From Lobulomyces angularis (lineage: Eukaryota > Chytridiomycota > Chytridiomycetes > Lobulomycetales > Lobulomycetaceae), in NCBI GenBank assembly GCA_027604685.1, contig JADHYX010000191.1, positions 252 to 41,117 of the forward strand: a stretch of DNA of 40,866 nucleotides, in the 5' to 3' direction. The position numbers and the translations under genes were made by a program. Positions 32,495 through 40,866 of this stretch are shown here, piece by piece. The notes below the pieces were generated by a model that was not told the origin of the DNA, did no database searches, and saw nothing but the letters and a program-made list of their open reading frames with translations. How positions within the stretch are numbered: position 1 is the stretch's first letter; each line of letters begins with the position of its first letter.

Positions 32495-33693
32495 ATGCGA
32501 AATTCACCTCTTGTTTTTTTTCTTTTATTTTTAATCTCATTTGTAACTTCTCAAGCCCTAGTTTTACCTCAAAACTCTACTGATTGCAGCGTAACTTCTT
32601 CTTTTTTTTTTTTCTTTTTTAACTTGTTTCTTGTTCAGGTGTTAAACAAATGGCAACCTCAACTCTTTGCTCCAAATTGTTGTCAAGTGCCATCTAATTC
32701 TCCTTTTGTTAAACTTGAATGCAACATTGTTACTCAAAAAGTCATTTCTTTAACTATGACTGGTAAATTTTTTTTTTTTTTTTTTTAGATAATGGTTTTA
32801 TTTTTAATAATAAAAAATAAAATAAAAAAAAATAGGTAATGTTCCAACTGGATTTGTTGGATTAAATTTACCACAGGGATCTAGTATTCCAGCAGAATTA
32901 GGACTATTAACTGGATTACAAAAACTAGTAATTCAAAATTATCCAACACAACTTGCAGCTTCCTCAAACGTACCAGATATTTTTCAAAATTTAACTTACT
33001 TGAATCATGTTGATTTGAGTAATAATTCTTTATCAGGACCAATTCCTCCAAGTTTATTCGTTTTACCTGAATTGACTTATATGTAAAAAAAAAAAAAAAA
33101 ATTTAATTAAAAAAAAAAAATTTATATATATTAAGGATTTTAAAATTTAATAAATTTTCTGGCTCTTTACCATCTACAATAATACTACCAAAAATACAAA
33201 ATTTGGATTTACAATCAAATGCTTTTACTGGTGAAATTCCACCAGCAATTAGTTCACTTACCACTTTAACGCAATTAACATTGTCACAAAATCAATTTAG
33301 TGGACAACTGCCACCATTGGAAGGTATTCCTCAGTTAGGAAATGGTACAATTACAGTTGATAATGGTAGACTTGGACCTACATTTAGAGTTTTAGCAAAT
33401 TGTTCAATTGCTTTTGCTGGTCCTTCAATTTGCTCTGCAGGATTTATACCTACATTATGTGGAACAGCCTCTTATCCATGTAAAACAATTTTTTTTTAAG
33501 AACATTTTTTTTATTATTTAAAAAAAAAATTATAGGTTGTAAGGCGGATGGTTGTAAATCAGGAGCACCAAATCTATCACAACCTTTTATTACAGTTGGA
33601 CCAATTATGATTATAGCAATTATTATTGGAACAGTTGTGGTTCTAGGATTAATCTATATCTGTTTTATCTTTTTTAGAGGAAGAAAATATTAG
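32495..33693 (+). CDS. Secreted/membrane leucine-rich repeat protein, plant-type LRR
   Basis: Exons: 32495-32590, 32639-32762, 32836-33082, 33136-33479, 33536-33693; 322 codons in phase. A signal peptide (SPLVFFLLFLISFVTSQA) is followed by a Cys-capped N-terminal module (DCSVLNKWQPQL...NCCQV...LECN) and four to five LRRs of the L-x-x-L-x-L-x-x-N-x-[FL]-[ST]-G-x-[IL]-P type (VDLSNNSLSGPIPPSLF, LKFNKFSGSLPS, LDLQSNAFTGEIPP, LTLSQNQFSGQLPP). A Cys-rich cap, a transmembrane helix (about 288-317) and a short basic tail (RGRKY) end the protein. Likely a surface receptor or adhesion protein without a kinase domain. Similar DC...CC-capped LRR proteins are common in chytrid-type fungi. Intron 1 is 48 nt and in frame, so its retention would add 16 residues. 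Confidence 0.88.
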
Positions 33694-33780
33694 TTTTTCT
33701 TTTTAATTATTAGTTATTATTTTTTTTTTTATTTTTTTTTTTTTATACGAATCTATGTAATAAAATAAAATTTTCTTTTA

Positions 33781-34138
33781 TTATTTCAATTTTGAACATA
33801 AAGATTCAAAAAAGGATGATCTAAAAAGAGGAGAGGTATTATCCAAGAAAGATTGAAAAGTTTCAAAAACTTTACCAATTTTAAGATTATCATTACAGTT
33901 AAGAATCTTATAAGGGGAAAAAAAAATCATTACTTTTTTTTTTTGTTTTAAAAAAAAAAAAAAAAAAAAAATATTATTATTATACAGTAAAACCAGAATT
34001 TGAAAGATTAAATTCAAATTGTAAATTTTCCAAGGTTGTTATATTAAAGTTTGAGTCAGAAATTATTTCAAAAGATTTTAAAAAAGGAAGAAATTCAGTT
34101 TTTAAATTTTTAATTTCTTGTTGAGTGTTTAATGACAT
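33781..34138 (-). CDS. Small GSKIP-domain protein
   Basis: Two exons: 34138-33986 and 33906-33781; 92 codons, joined ACT/ATT in phase 0. The C-terminal half, VFETFQSFLDNTSPLFRSSF followed by FESLCSKLK, fits the GSKIP/DUF727 pattern of Y/F-E-T-x3-L-L-x3-S-P-x-[YF]-R-x-x-F and a closing amphipathic helix. In animals this domain binds GSK3 and, in the full protein, PKA regulatory subunits; it also occurs inside CLU proteins. Here it stands alone. The function in this organism is inferred only from the domain. It is convergent with the LRR gene, 87 bases apart. Confidence 0.75.
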
Positions 34139-35819
34139 ATTTTCTTTTTTTTTTTTTTTCCTCTTCTTCTTGATAAAAAAGTTTTTTACTTTTTTTTTTT
34201 AGTGTTACCATTTCAGTTGATTGAACAAACTTTTACAAAGGTGTACATCGAATAAAAAGAACATATCTAAATAAAAACAATTCTTTATAAATTTAGCCCC
34301 TGTTAATGCAGTAAGTCAAGGGAACAACTTGCTTGGAAGATTAGGACAAGGTACCAACAAAAAATGAGCATCGCTTGATTTTTGGATTTACATGATACTT
34401 CCTTTAAGGATAGTCACTCTAATCTGATATGCTTCTAATATGAAATTAAAACATGTAGTAGACTTTTTTTAAAACATTCGTGTAAACTCTTTTTTTATAT
34501 TACTTTTTATTTCTATTTTGTTTTTTTATTTTTTTGTTTTATGAAAAGCATCCTTACTATTTTCCAATTTCATTAGAATTAAATGTTTATACCATATTTA
34601 AATTTATTTAGAAAATAAAATTAAATTGATGGTATATGATTCTTTTTGGTTGAATGAAAAAAAAACTCTACAATTTTTTCATTTTTCTCATTATTTTTAA
34701 GTTTTAGAATTTTGAGATGTAAAAAAAGACTTTTTAACGATTTAAAAATTTAGATTCAATAGCCAAATTTAATTGTTGTAATATGATCGAATTAAATTAA
34801 AATTAAAACAAAAAAAAGAAGAAAAAAAAAAATAAAGGAAAAAAAAAAAATTTTTTTATTGATTTGCTCGAAAAAACAGAGGTTTTAAAAAAATAAAGAG
34901 TGATTATATGATGATTTGAGGAAGGAAATTTGGTAAAAATAGAATATCTATGTAGTAAAGTTTTCATAATATTATTAAGAATTAAATATATAATGCCCCT
35001 GTTCTAGTTTATTCGTTTTAACTCAGACAAATAAAATTTCATGTTAAAAAAACTTCCAATATTTTGGCTCAATTCAAAGCGGCCTAGATTCTTTTAAGTA
35101 CAAGGGACAGAGATCAGAGTCACTTCAATTTGTTTTTTTTTTGATGGCTGGGAAGCTAGGTAAGTTACAGATAAACAACAATATTGGATGTGGGTTATGC
35201 TGGTAGTTGTATCAATAAGTAACGTAAAACAAATTCTTCAGATATTACAGATCATTTTAATAGACTAATTTAAATTAATTACAATCCTAAAATTAAAGAA
35301 AAAAAAACGTTTCTAGAAATATATTATTAAAACTAATACAAATGATCCTGGTATCATTAATATGCTTAATGAGTTGTTCTCCTTCCTCAAAAGATCCTTT
35401 TCTTTTTGAATCTCCGCTGGTTATCGAACATTAAAATTTTTTCTTTTTTTTAAAATTTTTTCTCAATTAAAAAAATTCAAATTTTTGTCCTGACCTGCTG
35501 CGCCAGCACCCGCAGCTGGCACCTGTAGTAATGTCACACAATGTCACACACGCTCTATTCATTTCAACTATAAATTCAAAAAAATCTTTCCTAAAAGAAA
35601 AATAAAAATTACTTTAAAAAAAAACATTAAAGTCACTTTTAAAAAAACAAATTAAAAACATTTAACTAAAACTAATTTGAAGTAACCTATCAACTAAAAA
35701 AACTATCAAGTTACCTATCAACTAAAAACTTATCATCCAAGTAACTAAATTATTATACCAGTTACTAGCAATTCAAACTTAAAAAAACTTACTATCAAAT
35801 AACCTATATATCAATAACT
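34139..35819. other. Long intergenic region
   Basis: About 1.7 kb without a supported gene. 34300-35300 is mixed sequence with no conserved frame. A short G+C-rich block lies at about 35489-35523. A 10-bp tandem duplication ATGTCACACA lies at 35530-35550. An A/C-rich leader-like stretch with a repeated ACCTATCAACTAAAAA word (35685 and 35714) precedes the short ORF at 35820. Confidence 0.5.
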
Positions 35820-36023
35820 ATGCTATCCACTTTTTCTAAAGCTTCTGCCCTTGCAGTCACCGCTGGTTTTTCCTGCTATACCTTTTACAACTCTCTAAAA
35901 CCTAATAATCGTTCAAGTCTCACTTTGAGAAATGTAAATAACTCTGGAAACAGATTGAAGCTAAAAAAATCAAATAATCACTTTGAACCTGATCGTGCTG
36001 TTTTCTTATCATTTTCTGATTAA
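35820..36023 (+). CDS. Hypothetical 67-residue protein
   Basis: Not recognised. A single open frame with an N-terminal segment (MLSTFSKASALAVTAGFSCY) of Ser, Ala and Lys that resembles a mitochondrial presequence or a short membrane anchor, then a basic Asn/Ser/Leu-rich stretch and an end FLSFSD. In its favour: codon use is less A+T-biased than the surroundings, and about 250 bases of T-poor leader-like sequence precede it. Against: no known domain and short length. Confidence 0.42.
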   Translation: MLSTFSKASALAVTAGFSCYTFYNSLKPNNRSSLTLRNVNNSGNRLKLKKSNNHFEPDRAVFLSFSD

Positions 36024-36504
36024 ATTTTTTTTTTTTTTTTTTTTTTAATTTGAAATAAATTCAATATTTATTTTTGTAGATCATTCATTATACATAACTC
36101 TCATTTAGTCTTTAAATTTTTATGTTTTCTTTAAAAAGAAAATATATATCGATATTGTACATAATATTTTACTTCCATTTTATTTTCATTTATTTTTTTA
36201 AAAAAAAAGAGATCTTAAGTAACTTGAAATTTAAATAAAAAAACATTAAAATGTTGTGTTTTTTCGTGGTTATTAATATTATAGTCTAAAATCGTTATGA
36301 AATAATCTTCATTAATTAAAAGAAATACCAAGTTTAATATTTAAATTCGCTTTAACTAATATTTAACTAAATAAGTAAAAACAATAGAATAACACCTTTA
36401 AAAAACTCTCCTCAAAAATTTTATTAAAAAAAAAAAAAAAAAAAAAATTTTTTAAAACTTTAATAAAACACTTAATAAAAACATCTCTCTCTTAAATTTT
36501 TTTT
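36024..36504. other. A+T-rich spacer upstream of Cactin gene
   Basis: Poly-T at 36028-36048 and poly-A at 36425-36447, with mixed A+T sequence between. Contains the Cactin promoter. No frame of interest. Confidence 0.5.
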
Positions 36505-38736
36505 ATGGGAAAAAGTAACAAAAAAAGTAAAAGAAGTCGAAGTGGCAGGTAATTAAAAATTAAAATAAAAAAATAAAAATCAAAATGTTATTTTTTGTCA
36601 AAAAAAAAATTAATTTAAAAAAAAAAAAAAAGTACTTCTTCCTCAGATTCGGAAGAAAAAAAAAAGAGAAAGCAAATACGAAAACAAGAAAGAAAAAAGT
36701 TAAAAGAAGAATTACTAAAACAAAAAGAACTTCAAATTAGTCAACAACTATTTTCAAACTATTCAAACATCGATAACCCTTTTAATGATCAAAATTTAAA
36801 TCAAAAATTCGTTTGGGAAAAAAAAAGAGAAAGTGAGTTAAAGAGAGGTTTAACTACTAAAGATTTAGAAATTTTGGATAGAAAAAAAAAGGAACAGACA
36901 AGGGTAATATATAAATCTAAATAAATTATTTATTTTTTAATTTTTTTATTTTTTTTGTCTTTTTTTATGTTTTTTGTTAGTTACAATTAGAAGAATTAAA
37001 AAAAAAAAGGGAGCAAAGAGAAATTGAATTGAAACTTTTAGAAGAAAGTAAACTTCAGTTACAAAGAGATTTAGACAGGCAGGAGATGGGAGACTGGGAA
37101 GAAAAAGAAGAAGAATTTCATCTAGCTCAAGCAAAGAAGAGGGCAGAAATTAGACTAGAACAAGGTAGAGCACTACCAATAGACATTTTAGCACTAAATT
37201 TAAGCATTGCTAATGATGATGGCTTGGAAAAAAAAGGTAGTTTTTTTTTTTCTTCGCTTAATTAAAAATTTTTTTCTTTTTTTATCAGATGAGTTTGAAG
37301 AAACAAATAAATTGAAATTAGAAATGGATATACAGGAACCTTATTTGATTACACAAAACTTAAGCATGGCACAGTTGGAGACATTATATCAAGATATTCA
37401 ATATTACATCTCACTAGAAAAAAATGAAAAAAATAAAAATTTTTGGGCATCAATGATTATTGTAGTTGATAGCGAATTAGAAAAATTAAAGTTAAAGCAA
37501 GATACAAGATTACGACAAGGTGTTAGTGAAAGTGTTAGAGAACAAATTGAAAAAATGTTATCCACGAAAACTTTAGAGCAACTGGATCAATTGCAAAAAG
37601 AAGTTGAAGGAAAATTAAAAGGCGGTGGTCCTGTTCGTAAATTTTTTTTTTTTTTTTTTTCTTTTTTAAGAAAATTTTTTTGTATACTGAAAAAAAAATT
37701 TTTTTTTTTTTTTCTAATCAGGCTGATGTTGAATATTGGGAATGTTTATTAAAAGAATTGGTTGTATGGAAAAGTAAGCAAAAGCTTAAAGATATGTATC
37801 GCTTTATGTTAAAACAGAAAGGAATTGATCCAGATAAAGACTTACAACATTCTTCCAGAAAGACAGTTTCTTCTCTATTAAAAAATACAAATTTTGAAGT
37901 TGAAGAAGATCTTGAAATATCTACAAATAAATTTAACAAATCCACAAACCATAAAAAAAAAATTAACAAGGATGATCAAGTCTTTAAAGGCATTATGTAT
38001 CCTCTTCATGTTGAACCACACTCTATTTTGGACACCAAAGTCAGAGAAAACGAAGGCATGGAATTTATGGAGCAAGAGAGAAAAGTAAAACAATCTACAG
38101 GTGGGGATGAAGATCATGAAGAAGAAGATTTTGAGGACGATTTCAAAACAGATTTAGTAGAGATAAAAAAGGTAATACTAAAAAACAATTTTAATTAAAC
38201 ATTATTATTTTTATTTTTTTTTTTATTCAAGACCTACGAATGGGAAGATAAATACAAGCCAATCAAAGCCAAGTTTTTTAATAGAGTACATACTGGATAT
38301 GAATGGAATAAATACAATCGAACGCATTATGACACTGACAATCCTCCTCCAAGAGTTGTTAAAGGTTATAGATTTAACATTTATTATCCTGATCTTGTTG
38401 ATAAATATGTAAATTAAAAAAATAAAAAAAAAAATTTTTTTTTTTTAAATGTTATTAGACTGCTCCAAGTTTTCGAGTTGTTCAAGATGAAGGCTACCCT
38501 GAGACAGTTGTTTTAAAATTTATATCAGGAGCACCATATGAGGATATTGCCTTTAGAATAGTTAATAAAGAGTGGGAGTATTCACATAAAAAAGGTTTCA
38601 AGAGTAGTTTTGAAGGTGGAGTTATGAAGCTATTCTTTAAATTCAAGGTATTTTTTTTATTATATATTGAAAAAAAAAAATTTTTTTATTATTTACTTTT
38701 TTTCTTTTTTTTTAGAGACAATATTACAGAAGATAA
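36505..38736 (+). CDS. Cactin, spliceosome-associated protein
   Basis: Eight exons: 36505-36548, 36633-36903, 36981-37236, 37289-37632, 37722-38171, 38232-38408, 38459-38647, 38716-38736; 583 codons in phase. A basic Ser/Lys/Arg-rich N-terminus (KRSRSGSTSSSDSE) leads to a long charged helical region, the Cactin mid domain (NPFND, FVWEKKRE, EMGDWEEKEEEFHLAQ, PIDILALNL), and the highly conserved C-terminal domain (YEWEDKYKPIKAKFFNRVHT, YNRTHYDTDNPPP, VKGYRFNIYYPDLVDK, APYEDIAFRIVNKEWEYS, GFKSSFEGGVMKLFFKFKRQ). It ends YYRR. Cactin acts in late spliceosomes to support pre-mRNA splicing fidelity, which fits a genome so rich in introns. One donor is unusual (GTTCGT at 37633). Confidence 0.94.
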
Positions 38737-39272
38737 AAAAAAAAAAAAAAAAAATTGTTTTCTTTTATTTTTTTTTTGTTAATCTATGAATACTTAAATA
38801 AAAACAATGGATCATTTTATAATTGTCATTATCATCATTATAATTTTTTCTATATACGTGTATCAACTACCACTAGTTGTCTATATATGGATATTTTACG
38901 ATATGTTTTTTTAGCTAGGACTTTTTTTCTAACAAATTTTTTTTTTTTTTTGAAGAACTAATTTTATTAATTTTAAAATCTCACATCAAACAAAATATAT
39001 ATTATTATATTTAATTTTTAATTTAATTTTTTTTTATTTTTTTTTAATATATAAAAAATTCTATTAAAAAAAGAAATGGAAAATACATATCTTCTTTTTT
39101 TGTCTCATGTAAATTAAAAAAATTTTAAATAATTATTATAAACTTTAAAAATAAAAAAAAGAAAAGAAGGAGAGTTTTTTTAAATTTCAATATATAAAAA
39201 TTATTTTTTTTTCAATAAATTTCAGGTATGATTTTTTTTGCCTTTGAAAGTTCCTTTGTCAAGTCTTTAAAA
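38737..39272. other. Convergent 3' region, Cactin and GT64 genes
   Basis: A+T-rich. The part at 39212-39299 is open on the minus strand in a frame different from the GT64 end chosen here (SATKETSFKDLTKELSKAKK and so on, stop 39212), so it may be the real GT64 C-terminus. 38760-39200 shows nothing else. Confidence 0.45.
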
Positions 39273-40737
39273 CTAGTTTCTTTTGTAGCGGAGACAATTC
39301 TAATTTTTTTTAAAAAAAAAAAAAAAAATTAAAAAATTTACCATATATCCATATACTTCAGATAAACTGGATAGCATCTCTGTTCGCTTTTTAGCATGAT
39401 CACCTGCTGCAGATATAGCAGTTTTTACACTTCCATCCATTTTCCAGGGTTCGGGAGTTTCTATAAACAAAAAAAAAGTTTAAGAAATGAATTTTAATTT
39501 TTTAAAAAAAAAAAAAAAAAGAATTGTATATATTATGCCATACCAACATGTATTGGTCCTTTTAAACCATTAAAGTGGGAAACCATAAAATTCATTGAAA
39601 GATCTTCTCCATTGAAGTTTTTGTTTACCAGTTCCCTAGACTTGACTAATTTTGAATCATCCGACCAATATTTTTCTAGCCAATTTCGATGCAGAAAACT
39701 TGCTCCAGTAAGCACTAAAGAATAGTACTCCGATTTATGACTCCATTCGTAATAATATTTTATTTTATTTGGTTCACTGCTAGTCACCTAAGTTAAATTT
39801 TTTTTTTTTTATTTAATTTAAAAATATAAATGTATAGATTTATAATTTTTTTTTTTTTTTTTACATATTTTAAAAGTGGTCGATTGACTAATCCAACTAA
39901 CCTAAAAAAATTTAAAAAAAAAATTAAAAAAATTGAGGAAAAAAATAAGTTAAAATCTTTGATGGGTTTGTTGTTTTTTTTTTTATTTTATTTATTTTTT
40001 ATTTTTATTTTTTTTATAAATTACCTATCTGGAAAATTTTTATACACTTGAAATAAAAATTCTAGACTTCTCAAAGGAATCCTTAAAAAAAATTAAAAAA
40101 TAAAAAATAAATATTGATTTTTAATAAAATAAATAAAAGAATACCTTACATCATCATCAATCGTCATGACAGCATCAGTACTTAGGGAAGCGGGGGCTCT
40201 ATATCTGTAGTTTAAACTCTTTTCTGGAACTGAAACAAACTCTATGGGAATTGAGTAGGATTTTTCTTTAATCATATCCAATGGTGGTTGGGAGTTTACC
40301 TCATCGATCCAAATTACAAAGATCTTTTTTAATTGGGGGAGCAACTCTAAAGTTGACTTTGTGGCATAATAGTCTAAAAATTTTTTTAAGGTATCCTTTC
40401 GCTTCGAATAACTTGGAACTAAAATTGAAAATTCATCTTCGTAAATGGTAAAATCTGACTTTTCTTCACTGTTTTTTTTTTTTTTATTTTATTTTTTTTT
40501 AATTAAAATGTCAAAAAAAAAAAATTTCGGTAAAAAGTTTTATTTTACATACACTCTTTGTAAACTAGTTTCAAAAAAATTTTTTAATTTTTTTATAGTA
40601 TTTTCACCAGAATCATCTTTTTTATTATTTTTATTTGAAGAGGAATTTAAATTTGTGCTTAAAGTGAGGATCGAAATTATTAAAAACAAAAACACTACTA
40701 TTTTGATTCTTTGTGCATTGTTACCATGGGTTTGCAT
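39273..40737 (-). CDS. Exostosin-like GT64 glycosyltransferase
   Basis: Exons: 40737-40553, 40468-40145, 40081-40025, 39901-39865, 39787-39544, 39460-39342, 39299-39273; 330 codons in phase. An N-terminal signal anchor (IVVFLFLIISILTLS, residues about 12-28) indicates a type II Golgi or ER protein. The GT64 domain is complete: FSILVPSYSKRKDTLKKFL, KKIFVIWIDE, TDAVMTIDDDV (D-D-D metal motif), FLFQVYKNFPDRLVGLVNRP, YYSLVLTGASFLHRNWLEKY, FNGEDLSMNFMVS, GPIHV and YGYM. This is the C-terminal catalytic module of EXT/EXTL proteins, here without the exostosin GT47 half. The substrate is unknown; GT64 enzymes add alpha-linked HexNAc, glucose or mannose-type sugars. The C-terminus is unsettled: GT/AG splicing gives a short end (NCLRYKRN), whereas another frame of the same exon is open for 28 codons. 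Confidence 0.88.
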
Positions 40738-40866
40738 CTTTTAATTTTTTATTTATTTTATTGCTTTCCAGTTTAAATTTTTTTTTTTTTTTTTTTTGTT
40801 TAAAAAAAAAATAAAAAAAAAATTTTTTTTTTTTTTAAAATCAGTTTTTTTTATTTTGCTTTTTTT

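Noticed and set aside
38755..38961. 68-codon ORF after Cactin
   Set aside because: Phe/Tyr/Asn-rich translation of A+T-rich 3' flank; no conserved feature.
1..40866. tRNA, rRNA or CRISPR features
   Set aside because: No convincing T-arm/anticodon geometry, rRNA-like block or regularly spaced repeat array was found by eye; a covariance-model scan was not possible.
1..40866. Dictyostelid or other amoebal origin, suggested by A/T homopolymers and a TKL-like kinase
   Set aside because: The exact Zn2Cys6 pattern with fungal middle-homology-like region, the GT31-PAN architecture and the Boi-like SH3-SAM-PH order fit fungi better; not fully excluded.

Overview
The window is 17 spliced eukaryotic protein genes plus one doubtful short ORF. 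DNA is strongly A+T-rich, with long poly-A and poly-T runs between genes and in introns. I could rebuild about 95 introns, mostly 44 to 130 nt, nearly all GT...AG, and many fall inside conserved domains. A fungus is the best fit: there is a canonical Zn2Cys6 binuclear cluster regulator, a fungal-style GT31 glycosyltransferase with a C-terminal PAN module, and a Boi-like SH3-SAM-PH protein. The secreted plant-type LRR protein, the CAP-Gly protein with ciliary-type Y-x-x-[DE]-F motifs and the six-helix membrane PDE suggest an early-diverging, possibly zoospore-forming lineage. That placement is inference. A 10-N gap shows a draft assembly.

Layout. 0.3-5.7 kb (all minus): Boi-like SH3-SAM-PH protein, an unidentified CDK-site-rich coiled-coil protein, and DGAT2. 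5.7-7.0 kb: non-coding, holding an inverted duplication of a gene fragment. 7.0-12.3 kb (plus): Zn2Cys6 regulator and a membrane-anchored ubiquitin protease. 12.5-14.3 kb (minus): GT31-PAN glycosyltransferase, divergent from the Elongator subunit gene ELP4 (14.9-16.4 kb). 16.7-17.5 kb (minus): secreted ML/NPC2-type lipid-transfer protein, divergent from a TKL-like kinase with a C-terminal C1 domain (18.1-20.1 kb). 20.6-24.5 kb (plus): acidic CAP-Gly protein. 24.8-26.5 kb (minus): HAT1, divergent across 1.4 kb from a six-TM cyclic-nucleotide PDE (27.9-30.9 kb). 31.4-33.7 kb (plus): THEM6-like hotdog protein with an in-frame TGA, then the LRR membrane protein. 33.8-34.1 kb (minus): small GSKIP-domain protein. 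34.1-36.5 kb: mostly non-coding, with a possible 67-codon gene. 36.5-38.7 kb (plus): Cactin. 39.3-40.7 kb (minus): exostosin-like GT64 glycosyltransferase.

No operon-like pathway logic is visible. The genes are a mix of housekeeping functions (Elongator, HAT1, Cactin, deubiquitylation), lipid handling (DGAT2, NPC2-type, THEM6-like), signalling (PDE, kinase-C1, GSKIP), cytoskeleton and polarity (Boi-like, CAP-Gly), and the secretory pathway or cell surface (GT31, GT64, LRR). Divergent pairs share promoters and convergent pairs are separated by about 90-540 bases. Exon chains were assembled by eye from splice signals, frame continuity and family motifs. For 16 of the 17 spliced genes the exon lengths sum to a whole number of codons with no internal stop (DGAT2 only if a 29-nt intron is accepted). 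The THEM6-like gene is the exception because it carries a TGA.
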